Below, one piece after another: positions 19,542 through 32,851 of a stretch of 45,000 bases of DNA. The position numbers and the translations under genes were made by a program. Under the pieces are notes generated by a model. That model did not search any database, was not told where the DNA came from, and saw nothing but the letters and a program-made list of their open reading frames with translations. The first letter of the stretch is position 1; the number at the start of each line of letters is the position of its first letter. The stretch lies in NCBI RefSeq assembly GCF_030272615.1, contig NW_026729173.1:25001-70000 (forward strand), read 5' to 3'. The stretch is from Cryptomeria japonica. Its lineage: Eukaryota; Streptophyta; Pinopsida; Cupressales; Cupressaceae.

Positions 19542-22500
19542 GTTATGAGCTTGTCGCAGTGTGTACTTAGCAAACCGCGACCCACGTGCGAATCCACCCC
19601 GGCCACCCACCCCCGTCGAGGTGCACACCCTCCCTCGCGAAGTGCGCCCCGTTCGCCAAGTGTGAGCCCTGCCCGGGTGCGCGCACCTTGCTAGGGCGTC
19701 GGGTGTGCACCCGGCCCGGCCTACGTGCGTGCACCTGGACGGGGCGTCGTGTGCGTGCAGTGTCCCGTCTGCAACGCGGTGCCCACACACCACCTCGGGC
19801 GCAACGACCTGCGCTCACATGTGGGCCGAGTGCACCTTGGTGCATGTTCGGGGCGCCTCGGGTGCACGCTCGATCTTGCCCCGGTGCACCAAGGCGCTCG
19901 GTTTGCCCCGGGTGCGCACTTGGTGCAAGGTGGGCACCCAAAATAGGGATCAAGCACCAAAACACAAGTTTCGGGATGCAAAATGGGACCCAAGGACCAC
20001 AAATGCGTTCCAAGACCCATGATGGGTCCACGAGAACAAAAATGTGTTCCGAGACTTAATAAACAAATATTGGGTTTTAGGAGAAGAAACATGCTCTGAT
20101 GCCCAAAACGAGAATCGACCCCGAAAAGGCCACAGGCCAAAAGTGGGATGCGAGACAAAAAAAAATGGGACCCGAGGACCAAAATTGGGTTCCCAGGTCG
20201 AAGACAGGGCAACCGGACAAGAAACGACCTCTAAGGCTCGAAATGAGTCCCGACGACTAAAACTTGACAAGAAGCACCCATCAGGCACCCAACTCGACAC
20301 CCATGGGATGCCGACCCACCCGGGCTTCCACCTAGCACACCTTGGCACCCACCCACCCTCGCACCCAACCTCGCACCCAACTTAGCACCTTTGAACCCAC
20401 ATTGGCACTCACCCTGACCCTGGCACCTTGGAACCCACATTGGCACTCACCTTGACCCTGGCACCCACCTTTGCACTCACCTTGGGACCCACCCTGGCTC
20501 CCACCTCGGCACCCACCCAGACACCCACCTTGGTTCCTTGGCACCCACCTTGGATCCTTGGCACCCACCCCGACACCCACCTTGGCACGCAACTTGGCTA
20601 CTTGCCACCCACCTTGGCTCCTTGACGCCCACCCCGACAACCACCCCGTGACCTACCCTGGCTAGGGTTGGTGCACACCCACCCTGGTGCCCACCTTGGC
20701 ACCCACCCCATGACCCACCTTGGCACGCACCTTAGTACCCACCCCGTTACCCACCCTAGGACCCACCCCGTGACCCACCTTGGCCAGGGTGGGTGCCTTG
20801 GTGCGCACAACTTGCCTGGGCTGCACACCAGGGCGGGCTCAAGATGGCACCCGCGTTCCGTTTTTTTCACTATCTTTCAAAACGGAAATTTTAAAATCTC
20901 GTTTTTTTTTTTTTTTTGCCTTTTCTGGAAATTAGTGAAGGCAGCGCATCAAAGGTGCGCAATGCTGGTGCGAACCCGGGAGCGCTCCGATGTGTGCTCC
21001 AAGGTGCGGCGTGCACGAAGTCCGAGCCCGGCTTGCCCCGGGTGCGCACCTCGCGTGCACCTTCGCCGGGGTGAGCACCTTGGCTGGGTTGCGCGCCCTG
21101 GTGCGCACCAAGGAGCGCTCTGAAGTGTGCTCCAAGGTGCGGCGTGCACGAAGTCGGAGCTCGGTTTGCCCCGGGTGTGCACCTCGGGTGCGCACCTCGC
21201 GTGCACCTTCGCTGCGGTGGGCACCTTGGCTGGGTTGCGCGCCTTGGTGGGCACCATGCAGTGCACGAAGTCGGAGCCCGGTTTGCCCCGGGCGCGCACC
21301 TCCGCCAGGGTGGGCACCTTGGTGCGCACAACTTGCCTGGGCTGCGCACCAGGAAGGGCTCAAGATGGCACCCGCGTTCCGTTTTTTTCACTATCTTTCA
21401 GAACGGAAATTTTAAAATATCGTTTTTTTTTGCCTTTTCTGGAAATTAGTGAAGGCAGCGCATCAAAGGTGCGCAACGCTGGTGCGAACCTGGGAGCGCT
21501 CCGATGTGTGCTCCAAGGTGCGGCGTGCACGAAGTCGGAGCCCGGTTTGCCCCGGGTGCGCCCTGGTGGGCACCATGGTGCGCACCAAGGAGCGCTCCGA
21601 AGTGTGCTCCAAGGTGCGGCCTGCACGAAGTCGGAGCCCGGTTTGCCCCGGGCGTGCACCGCGGGTGGGCACCTTGGTGCGCATGCCTTGCCTGGGCTGC
21701 GCACCAGGGCGGGCTCAAGATGGCACCCGCGTTCCGTTTTTTTCACTATCTTTCAAAACGGAAATTTTAAAATCTCATTTTTTTTTGCCTTTTCTGGAAA
21801 TTAGTGAAGGCAGCGCATCAAAGGTGCGCACCTCGCTGCCCACCACGGTGCGCAACGCCGGTGGGCACCCGGGAGTGCTTCGAAGTGTGCTCCAAGGTGC
21901 TGCGTGCACGTTGTCGGAGCCCGGTTTGCCCCGGGTGCGCACCTCGCGTGCACCTTCGTCGGGGTGGGCACCTTGGCTGGGTTTGCCCCGGCTGCGCTCC
22001 GAAGCGGGGTTATTGGAGCGCCGCCTCTTTTTTTGTCGGAGCGTTTGGTGGGGTTTCTCGCATTGGCTCTTCCCAGGCCCGGTTGCCACCCTGGCGCGCA
22101 CGAAGTCGGAAGTAGGGTTAATTGCCCGGGTGCGCACCTTTGCCAGGGTGGGCACCTTACCTGGGCTGTGCACCAGGGCGGGCTCAAGATGGCACCCGCG
22201 TTCCGTTTTTTTCACTATCTTTCAAAACGGAAATTTTAAAATCTCCTCTTTTTTTTGCCTTTTCTGGAAATTAGTGAAGGCAGCGCATCAAAGGTGCGCA
22301 CCTCGCTGCCCACCTTGGTGTGCTCTGAGGTGCGCACCCGGGAGCGCTACGAAGTGTGCTCCAAGGTGCGGCGTGCACGTTGTCGGAGCCCGGTTTGCCC
22401 CGGGTGCGCACCTCGCCTGCACCTTGGCCGGGGTGGGCACCCTCGCTGGGTTTGCCCAGGGTGCGCTCCGAAGCGGGGTTACTGGAGCGCCCCCTCTTTT

Positions 22501-25444
22501 TTTGTCAGAGCGTTTGGTGGGGTTTCTCGCATTGGCTCTTCCCAGGCCCGGTTGTTGGGTGCGCTCCCACCCTGGCGCGCGCGAAGTTGGAAGTTGGGTT
22601 AATTGCCCGGGCGCGCACCTTCGCCAGGGTGGGCACCTTGGTGCGCACACCTTGGCTGGGCTGCGCACCAGGGCGGGCTCAAGATGGCACCAGCATTCCC
22701 TTTTTCTCACTATCTTTCAAAACGGAAATTTTAAAATCTCGTTTTTTTTTGCCTTTTATGGAAATTAGTGAAGGCATCGCATCAAAGGTGCGCACCTCGC
22801 TGCCCACCTTGGTGTGCTCCGAGGTGCCCACCACGGTGCGCTCCGAGGTGCCCACCACGGTGCGCAACGCCGGTGCGAACCCGGGAGCGCCCCGATGTGT
22901 GCTCCAAGGTGCGGCGTGCACGAAGCCGGACCCCGGTTTGCCCCGGGTGCGCACCTCGCGTGCACCTTGGTGCGCACACCTTGGCTGGGTTGCGCGGCCT
23001 GGTGGGCACCATGGTGCGCACCAAGGAGCGCTCCGAAGTGTGCTCCAAGGTGCGGCGTGCACGAAGTCCTAGCCCGGTTTGCCCCGGGTGCGCACCTTCG
23101 CCGCGGTGGGCACCATGGCGTGCACGAAGTCGGAGCCCGGTTTGCCCCGGGTGCGCACCTCGCGTGCACCTTCGCCGGGGTGGGCACCTCGGCTGGGTTG
23201 CGCGCCCTGGTGCGCACCAAGGAGCGCTCCGAAGTGTGCTCCAAGGTGCGGCGTGCACGAAGTCGGAGCCCGGTTTGCCCCGGGTGCGCACCTTCGCCGC
23301 GGTGGGCACCCTGGTGCGCACCATGGCGTGCACGAAGTCGGAGCCCGGTTTGCCCCGGGTGCGCACCTCGCGTGCACCTTCGGCGGGGTTGCGCGCCCTG
23401 GTGCGCACCAAGGAGCGCTCCGAAGTGTGCTCCAAGGTGCGGCGTGCACGAAGTCGGAGCCCGGTTTGCCCCGGGTGCGCACCTCGCGTGCACCTTCGGC
23501 GGGGTTGCGCGCCCTGGTGGGCACCATGGTGCGCACCAAGGAGCGCTCCGAAGTGTGCTCCAAGGTGCGGCGTGCACGAAGTCGGAGCCCGGTTTGCCCC
23601 GGGTGCGCACCTCGCGTGCACCTTCGCCGCGGTGGGCACCATGGCGTGCACGAAGTCGGAGCCCGGTTTGCCCCGGGTGCGCACCTCGCGTGCACCTTCG
23701 CCGGGGTGGGCACCTCGGCTGGGTTGCGCGCCCTGGTGCGCACCAAGGAGCGCTCCGAAGTGTGCTCCAAGGTGCGGCGTGCACGAAGTCGGAGCCCGGT
23801 TTGCCCCGGGTGCGCACCTCGCGTGCACCTTCGCCGCGGTGGGCACCATGGCGTGCACGAAGTCGGAGCCCGGTTTGCCCCGGGTGCGCACCCCGCGTGC
23901 ACCTTCGCCGGGGTGGGCACCTCGGCTGGGTTGCGCGCCCTGGTGCGCACCAAGGAGCGCTCCGAAGTGTGCTCCAAGGTGCGGCGTGCACGAAGTCGGA
24001 GCCCGGTTTGCCCCGGGTGCGCACCTCGCGTGCACCTTCGCCGCGGTGGGCACCTTGGCTGGGTTGGGCACCATTGAGCGCTCCGAAGTGTGCTCCAAGG
24101 TGCGCACCATGGCCCTCCAAGGTGCGCAGCATGGCGTGCACGAAGTCGGAGCCCGGTTTGCCCCGGGTGCGCACCTCGCGTGCACCTTCGCCAGGGTGGG
24201 CACCTCGGTGCGCACACCTTCTCAATGTTTTCTTGCCTTTTCTGGAAATTGGTGAAGGCAGCGCATCAAAGGTGCGCACCTCGGTGTGCTCCGAGGTGCG
24301 AACCCGAGAGCGCTCCGAGGTGCCCACGAAGTCGAAAGTCGGGTTAATTGCATTGTTTTCCCCGGGTGCGCTCCGAGGTGCGCAACATCGGTGCGCACCA
24401 AGGAGGGCTCCGAAGTGTGCTCCAAGGTGCGCACGATTCGGAGCTCGGTTTGCCCGGGGTGCGCACACCTTGGCTGGGTTGCGCACCCTTTGTGCGCTCC
24501 AAGGTGCGCACGAAGTCGGAGCTCGGTTTGCCCCGGGTGCGCACCTTCGCCAGGGTGCGCACCTTGATGCGCACGCCTTGGCTGGGCTGCGCACCTTGGT
24601 GGGCGCCATGGTGCGCACCTTTCGTGCGCTCCAAGGTGCGCACGAAGTCGGAGCTCGGTTTGCCCCGGGTGCGCACCTTGGTGGGCGCCATGGTGCACTC
24701 CGAGGTGCCCAAGATTGGTGCGCACCAAGGAGCGCTCCGAAGTGCGCTCCAAGGTGCGCAGGTGCGCGCGAAGTCGAAAGTTGGGTTAATTGTCCGGTTT
24801 GCCTCGGGTGCGCACCTTGCGTGCACCTTCGCCAGGGTGGGCGCCTTGGTGCGCACACCTTGGCTGGGCTGCGCACCCGGGCGCGCACACCTTGGCACCC
24901 GCGTTTCCTTCATTTTAAATTTTTTTTTTTTACAATCTCTCAAGTGGGAAATTCTATAATCTCAACTTTTTTTGCCTTTTCAGGAAACTTTTGAATGGAG
25001 CGCATCATTGGTGCGCTCCGAAGTGTGCTCCAAGGTGCGCACCTCTGGTGTGCTCCAAAGCTCTCTCCAGCTGCGTGCACCTGCCCCGGCCGCGCACCCG
25101 GCCCCGCCCAGCTTCGCTCACCTGTCCCGGGCGTCTGGTGCGGAACATTAGATTAAGAAACATCACCGTGCACCTTGGCCAACGTGCGCGACTCGACCGA
25201 GCGCGCACTGGCCGAGGTGCACACCGATTTCACCTGGGTGCGCGCGCAGCACCTCGGGCGCACCGGGGTGCGCGCACAACGCCCGGGTTGCACCGTGGCC
25301 TGTGTGCTCGGGGCGCCTCGGGTGCGCGCTCGGTGTCGCCCCCGCGCGCGCGGTAGTGCGGGCAGCGCACCCCGGCCCGGCCCGGCCCCGACGAGAACGC
25401 AAACGGGCAAAAGGTTTATTCAAATAGCATTGCGACGCCCGGCG

Positions 25445-25457
25445 AAAAACTAAGAAA
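25445..25457 (-). terminator. Pol III terminator with interrupted first T run, 5S copy 5
   Basis: The first run is TTTCTT rather than T6. Only the second run, T5 at 25445-25449, meets the usual minimum, so termination is expected about 8-12 nt later. Confidence 0.75.
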
Positions 25458-25575
25458 GGGTGCAACACCGGGACTTCCCGGGAGGTCACCCATCCCAGTA
25501 CTACTCCGGCCCAAGCGCGCTTAACTGCGGAGTTCTGATGGGATCCGGTGCACTAACGCTGGTATGATCGCACCC
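25457..25575 (-). rRNA. 5S ribosomal RNA, copy 5 (weakened first terminator)
   Basis: The mature gene sequence is the same as copy 1. The run that follows it on the minus strand is TTTCTT instead of TTTTTT, because of G at 25454. A T5 run a few bases further on (25445-25449) is retained, so transcripts may end slightly later. The downstream flank also differs at 25147 and 25153. Confidence 0.95.
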
Positions 25576-28500
25576 GTTATGAGCTTGTCGCAGTGTGTAC
25601 TTAGCAAACCGCGACCCACGTGCGAATCCACCCCGGCCACCCACCCCCGTCGAGGTGCACACCCTCCCTCGCGAAGTGCGCCCCGTTCGCCAAGTGTGAG
25701 CCCTGCCCGGGTGCGCGCACCTTGCTAGGGCGTCGGGTGTGCACCCGGCCCGGCCTACGTGCGTGCACCTGGACGGGGCGTCGTGTGCGTGCAGTGTCCC
25801 GTCTGCAACGCGGTGCCCACACACCACCTCGGGCGCAACGACCTGCGCTCACATGTGGGCCGAGTGCACCTTGGTGCATGTTCGGGGCGCCTCGGGTGCA
25901 CGCTCGATCTTGCCCCGGTGCACCAAGGCGCTCGGTTTGCCCCGGGTGCGCACTTGGTGCAAGGTGGGCACCCAAAATAGGGATCAAGCACCAAAACACA
26001 AGTTTCGGGATGCAAAATGGGACCCAAGGACCACAAATGCGTTCCAAGACCCATGATGGGTCCACGAGAACAAAAATGTGTTCCGAGACTTAATAAACAA
26101 ATATTGGGTTTTAGGAGAAGAAACATGCTCTGATGCCCAAAACGAGAATCGACCCCGAAAAGGCCACAGGCCAAAAGTGGGATGCGAGACAAAAAAAAAT
26201 GGGACCCGAGGACCAAAATTGGGTTCCCAGGTCGAAGACAGGGCAACCGGACAAGAAACGACCTCTAAGGCTCGAAATGAGTCCCGACGACTAAAACTTG
26301 ACAAGAAGCACCCATCAGGCACCCAACTCGACACCCATGGGATGCCGACCCACCCGGGCTTCCACCTAGCACACCTTGGCACCCACCCACCCTCGCACCC
26401 AACCTCGCACCCAACTTAGCACCTTTGAACCCACATTGGCACTCACCCTGACCCTGGCACCTTGGAACCCACATTGGCACTCACCTTGACCCTGGCACCC
26501 ACCTTTGCACTCACCTTGGGACCCACCCTGGCTCCCACCTCGGCACCCACCCAGACACCCACCTTGGTTCCTTGGCACCCACCTTGGATCCTTGGCACCC
26601 ACCCCGACACCCACCTTGGCACGCAACTTGGCTACTTGCCACCCACCTTGGCTCCTTGACGCCCACCCCGACAACCACCCCGTGACCTACCCTGGCTAGG
26701 GTTGGTGCACACCCACCCTGGTGCCCACCTTGGCACCCACCCCATGACCCACCTTGGCACGCACCTTAGTACCCACCCCGTTACCCACCCTAGGACCCAC
26801 CCCGTGACCCACCTTGGCCAGGGTGGGTGCCTTGGTGCGCACAACTTGCCTGGGCTGCACACCAGGGCGGGCTCAAGATGGCACCCGCGTTCCGTTTTTT
26901 TCACTATCTTTCAAAACGGAAATTTTAAAATCTCGTTTTTTTTTTTTTTTTGCCTTTTCTGGAAATTAGTGAAGGCAGCGCATCAAAGGTGCGCAATGCT
27001 GGTGCGAACCCGGGAGCGCTCCGATGTGTGCTCCAAGGTGCGGCGTGCACGAAGTCCGAGCCCGGCTTGCCCCGGGTGCGCACCTCGCGTGCACCTTCGC
27101 CGGGGTGAGCACCTTGGCTGGGTTGCGCGCCCTGGTGCGCACCAAGGAGCGCTCTGAAGTGTGCTCCAAGGTGCGGCGTGCACGAAGTCGGAGCTCGGTT
27201 TGCCCCGGGTGTGCACCTCGGGTGCGCACCTCGCGTGCACCTTCGCTGCGGTGGGCACCTTGGCTGGGTTGCGCGCCTTGGTGGGCACCATGCAGTGCAC
27301 GAAGTCGGAGCCCGGTTTGCCCCGGGCGCGCACCTCCGCCAGGGTGGGCACCTTGGTGCGCACAACTTGCCTGGGCTGCGCACCAGGAAGGGCTCAAGAT
27401 GGCACCCGCGTTCCGTTTTTTTCACTATCTTTCAGAACGGAAATTTTAAAATATCGTTTTTTTTTGCCTTTTCTGGAAATTAGTGAAGGCAGCGCATCAA
27501 AGGTGCGCAACGCTGGTGCGAACCTGGGAGCGCTCCGATGTGTGCTCCAAGGTGCGGCGTGCACGAAGTCGGAGCCCGGTTTGCCCCGGGTGCGCCCTGG
27601 TGGGCACCATGGTGCGCACCAAGGAGCGCTCCGAAGTGTGCTCCAAGGTGCGGCCTGCACGAAGTCGGAGCCCGGTTTGCCCCGGGTGTGCACCGCGGGT
27701 GGGCACCTTGGTGCGCATGCCTTGCCTGGGCTGCGCACCAGGGCGGGCTCAAGATGGCACCCGCGTTCCGTTTTTTTCACTATCTTTCAAAACGGAAATT
27801 TTAAAATCTCATTTTTTTTTGCCTTTTCTGGAAATTAGTGAAGGCAGCGCATCAAAGGTGCGCACCTCGCTGCCCACCACGGTGCGCAACGCCGGTGGGC
27901 ACCCGGGAGTGCTTCGAAGTGTGCTCCAAGGTGCTGCGTGCACGTTGTCGGAGCCCGGTTTGCCCCGGGTGCGCACCTCGCGTGCACCTTCGTCGGGGTG
28001 GGCACCTTGGCTGGGTTTGCCCCGGCTGCGCTCCGAAGCGGGGTTATTGGAGCGCCGCCTCTTTTTTTGTCGGAGCGTTTGGTGGGGTTTCTCGCATTGG
28101 CTCTTCCCAGGCCCGGTTGCCACCCTGGCGCGCACGAAGTCGGAAGTAGGGTTAATTGCCCGGGTGCGCACCTTTGCCAGGGTGGGCACCTTACCTGGGC
28201 TGTGCACCCGGGCGGGCTCAAGATGGCACCCGCGTTCCGTTTTTTTCACTATCTTTCAAAACGGAAATTTTAAAATCTCCTCTTTTTTTTGCCTTTTCTG
28301 GAAATTAGTGAAGGCAGCGCATCAAAGGTGCGCACCTCGCTGCCCACCTTGGTGTGCTCTGAGGTGCGCACCCGGGAGCGCTACGAAGTGTGCTCCAAGG
28401 TGCGGCGTGCACGTTGTCGGAGCCCGGTTTGCCCCGGGTGCGCACCTCGCCTGCACCTTGGCCGGGGTGGGCACCCTGGCTGGGTTTGCCCAGGGTGCGC

Positions 28501-31478
28501 TCCGAAGCGGGGTTACTGGAGCGCCCCCTCTTTTTTTGTCAGAGCGTTTGGTGGGGTTTCTCGCATTGGCTCTTCCCAGGCCCGGTTGTTGGGTGCGCTC
28601 CCACCCTGGCGCGCGCGAAGTTGGAAGTTGGGTTAATTGCCCGGGCGCGCACCTTCGCCAGGGTGGGCACCTTGGTGCGCACACCTTGGCTGGGCTGCGC
28701 ACCAGGGCGGGCTCAAGATGGCACCAGCATTCCCTTTTTCTCACTATCTTTCAAAACGGAAATTTTAAAATCTCGTTTTCTTTTGCCTTTTATGGAAATT
28801 AGTGAAGGCATCGCATCAAAGGTGCGCACCTCGCTGCCCACCTTGGTGTGCTCCGAGGTGCCCACCACGGTGCGCTCCGAGGTGCCCACCACGGTGCGCA
28901 ACGCCGGTGCGAACCCGGGAGCGCCCCGATGTGTGCTCCAAGGTGCGGCGTGCACGAAGCCGGACCCCGGTTTGCCCCGGGTGCGCACCTCGCGTGCACC
29001 TTGGTGCGCACACCTTGGCTGGGTTGCGCGGCCTGGTGGGCACCATGGTGCGCACCAAGGAGCGCTCCGAAGTGTGCTCCAAGGTGCGGCGTGCACGAAG
29101 TCCTAGCCCGGTTTGCCCCGGGTGCGCACCTTCGCCGCGGTGGGCACCATGGCGTGCACGAAGTCGGAGCCCGGTTTGCCCCGGGTGCGCACCTCGCGTG
29201 CACCTTCGCCGGGGTGGGCACCTCGGCTGGGTTGCGCGCCCTGGTGCGCACCAAGGAGCGCTCCGAAGTGTGCTCCAAGGTGCGGCGTGCACGAAGTCGG
29301 AGCCCGGTTTGCCCCGGGTGCGCACCTTCGCCGCGGTGGGCACCCTGGTGCGCACCATGGCGTGCACGAAGTCGGAGCCCGGTTTGCCCCGGGTGCGCAC
29401 CTCGCGTGCACCTTCGGCGGGGTTGCGCGCCCTGGTGCGCACCAAGGAGCGCTCCGAAGTGTGCTCCAAGGTGCGGCGTGCACGAAGTCGGAGCCCGGTT
29501 TGCCCCGGGTGCGCACCTCGCGTGCACCTTCGGCGGGGTTGCGCGCCCTGGTGGGCACCATGGTGCGCACCAAGGAGCGCTCCGAAGTGTGCTCCAAGGT
29601 GCGGCGTGCACGAAGTCGGAGCCCGGTTTGCCCCGGGTGCGCACCTCGCGTGCACCTTCGCCGCGGTGGGCACCATGGCGTGCACGAAGTCGGAGCCCGG
29701 TTTGCCCCGGGTGCGCACCTCGCGTGCACCTTCGCCGGGGTGGGCACCTCGGCTGGGTTGCGCGCCCTGGTGCGCACCAAGGAGCGCTCCGAAGTGTGCT
29801 CCAAGGTGCGGCGTGCACGAAGTCGGAGCCCGGTTTGCCCCGGGTGCGCACCTCGCGTGCACCTTCGCCGCGGTGGGCACCATGGCGTGCACGAAGTCGG
29901 AGCCCGGTTTGCCCCGGGTGCGCACCCCGCGTGCACCTTCGCCGGGGTGGGCACCTCGGCTGGGTTGCGCGCCCTGGTGCGCACCAAGGAGCGCTCCGAA
30001 GTGTGCTCCAAGGTGCGGCGTGCACGAAGTCGGAGCCCGGTTTGCCCCGGGTGCGCACCTCGCGTGCACCTTCGCCGCGGTGGGCACCTTGGCTGGGTTG
30101 GGCACCATTGAGCGCTCCGAAGTGTGCTCCAAGGTGCGCACCATGGCCCTCCAAGGTGCGCAGCATGGCGTGCACGAAGTCGGAGCCCGGTTTGCCCCGG
30201 GTGCGCACCTCGCGTGCACCTTCGCCAGGGTGGGCACCTCGGTGCGCACACCTTCTCAATGTTTTCTTGCCTTTTCTGGAAATTGGTGAAGGCAGCGCAT
30301 CAAAGGTGCGCACCTCGGTGTGCTCCGAGGTGCGAACCCGAGAGCGCTCCGAGGTGCCCACGAAGTCGAAAGTCGGGTTAATTGCATTGTTTTCCCCGGG
30401 TGCGCTCCGAGGTGCGCAACATCGGTGCGCACCAAGGAGGGCTCCGAAGTGTGCTCCAAGGTGCGCACGATTCGGAGCTCGGTTTGCCCGGGGTGCGCAC
30501 ACCTTGGCTGGGTTGCGCACCCTTTGTGCGCTCCAAGGTGCGCACGAAGTCGGAGCTCGGTTTGCCCCGGGTGCGCACCTTCGCCAGGGTGCGCACCTTG
30601 ATGCGCACGCCTTGGCTGGGCTGCGCACCTTGGTGGGCGCCATGGTGCGCACCTTTCGTGCGCTCCAAGGTGCGCACGAAGTCGGAGCTCGGTTTGCCCC
30701 GGGTGCGCACCTTGGTGGGCGCCATGGTGCACTCCGAGGTGCCCAAGATTGGTGCGCAACAAGGAGCGCTCCGAAGTGCGCTCCAAGGTGCGCAGGTGCG
30801 CGCGAAGTCGAAAGTTGGGTTAATTGTCCGGTTTGCCTCGGGTGCGCACCTTGCGTGCACCTTCGCCAGGGTGGGCGCCTTGGTGCGCACACCTTGGCTG
30901 GGCTGCGCACCCGGGCGCGCACACCTTGGCACCCGCGTTTCCTTCATTTTAAATTTTTTTTTTTTACAATCTCTCAAGTGGGAAATTCTATAATCTCAAC
31001 TTTTTTTGCCTTTTCAGGAAACTTTTGAATGGAGCGCATCATTGGTGCGCTCCGAAGTGTGCTCCAAGGTGCGCACCTCTGGTGTGCTCCAAAGCTCTCT
31101 CCAGCTGCGTGCACCTGCCCCGGCCGCGCACCCGGCCCCGCCCAGCTTCGCTCACCTGTCCCGGGCGTCTGGTGCGGAACCTTAGAGTAAGAAACATCAC
31201 CGTGCACCTTGGCCAACGTGCGCGACTCGACCGAGCGCGCACTGGCCGAGGTGCACACCGATTTCACCTGGGTGCGCGCGCAGCACCTCGGGCGCACCGG
31301 GGTGCGCGCACAACGCCCGGGTTGCACCGTGGCCTGTGTGCTCGGGGCGCCTCGGGTGCGCGCTCGGTGTCGCCCCCGCGCGCGCGGTAGTGCGGGCAGC
31401 GCACCCCGGCCCGGCCCGGCCCCGACGAGAACGCAAACGGGCAAAAGGTTTATTCAAATAGCATTGCGACGCCCGGCG

Positions 31479-31491
31479 AAAAACTAAGAAA
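31479..31491 (-). terminator. Pol III terminator with interrupted first T run, 5S copy 6
   Basis: Same TTTCTT then T5 arrangement as copy 5, from G at 31488. Confidence 0.75.
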
Positions 31492-31609
31492 GGGTGCAAC
31501 ACCGGGACTTCCCGGGAGGTCACCCATCCTAGTACTACTCCGGCCCAAGCGCGCTTAACTGCGGAGTTCTGATGGGATCCGGTGCACTAACGCTGGTATG
31601 ATCGCACCC
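31491..31609 (-). rRNA. 5S ribosomal RNA, copy 6 (variant at position 80, weakened terminator)
   Basis: This copy differs from the others at 31530, which is G to A at RNA position 80, at the edge of box C. The resulting TACTAGGATGG is, as I recall, the usual flowering-plant form, so the change is probably tolerated. It also has TTTCTT in place of the first T6 run, as in copy 5. It is the last 5S gene before the array ends and is probably still functional. Confidence 0.94.
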
Positions 31610-32851
31610 GTTATGAGCTTGTCGCAGTGTGTACTTAGCAAACCGCGACCCACGTGCGAATCCACCCCGGCCACCCACCCCCGTCGAGGTGCACACCCTC
31701 CCTCGCGAAGTGCGCCCCGTTCGCCAAGTGTGAGCCCTGCCCGGGTGCGCGCACCTTGCTAGGGCGTCGGGTGTGCACCCGGCCCGGCCTACGTGCGTGC
31801 ACCTGGACGGGGCGTCGTGTGCGTGCAGTGTCCCGTCTGCAACGCGGTGCCCACACACCACCTCGGGCGCAACGACCTGCGCTCACATGTGGGCCGAGTG
31901 CACCTTGGTGCATGTTCGGGGCGCCTCGGGTGCACGCTCGATCTTGCCCCGGTGCACCAAGGCGCTCGGTTTGCCCCGGGTGCGCACTTGGTGCAAGGTG
32001 GGCACCCAAAATAGGGATCAAGCACCAAAACACAAGTTTCGGGATGCAAAATGGGACCCAAGGACCACAAATGCGTTCCAAGACCCATGATGGGTCCACG
32101 AGAACAAAAATGTGTTCCGAGACTTAATAAACAAATATTGGGTTTTAGGAGAAGAAACATGCTCTGATGCCCAAAACGAGAATCGACCCCGAAAAGGCCA
32201 CAGGCCAAAAGTGGGATGCGAGACAAAAAAAAATGGGACCCGAGGACCAAAATTGGGTTCCCAGGTCGAAGACAGGGCAACCGGACAAGAAACGACCTCT
32301 AAGGCTCGAAATGAGTCCCGACGACTAAAACTTGACAAGAAGCACCCATCAGGCACCCAACTCGACACCCATGGGATGCCGACCCACCCGGGCTTCCACC
32401 TAGCACACCTTGGCACCCACCCACCCTCGCACCCAACCTCGCACCCAACTTAGCACCTTTGAACCCACATTGGCACTCACCCTGACCCTGGCACCTTGGA
32501 ACCCACATTGGCACTCACCTTGACCCTGGCACCCACCTTTGCACTCACCTTGGGACCCACCCTGGCTCCCACCTCGGCACCCACCCAGACACCCACCTTG
32601 GTTCCTTGGCACCCACCTTGGATCCTTGGCACCCACCCCGACACCCACCTTGGCACGCAACTTGGCTACTTGCCACCCACCTTGGCTCCTTGACGCCCAC
32701 CCCGACAACCACCCCGTGACCTACCCTGGCTAGGGTTGGTGCACACCCACCCTGGTGCCCACCTTGGCACCCACCCCATGACCCACCTTGGCACGCACCT
32801 TAGTACCCACCCTGTTACCCACCCTAGGACCCACCCCGTGACCCACCTTGG

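Larger units (their letters stand above)
18103..24136. repeat. 6,034-bp 5S-containing tandem unit, copy 4
   Basis: At every site checked this copy has the same state as copy 1, even though it sits between the two divergent copies 3 and 5. Sub-elements lie at +18102. Confidence 0.95.
24137..30170. repeat. 6,034-bp 5S-containing tandem unit, copy 5
   Basis: This is the most divergent full unit, still without indels. It has A at 25147 and T at 25153 (3' flank of the 5S gene), G at 25454 (inside the first T-run terminator), T at 27687 and G at 28478 (both shared with copy 3), C at 28209, and C at 28780 interrupting a T tract. Sub-elements lie at +24136. Confidence 0.95.
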
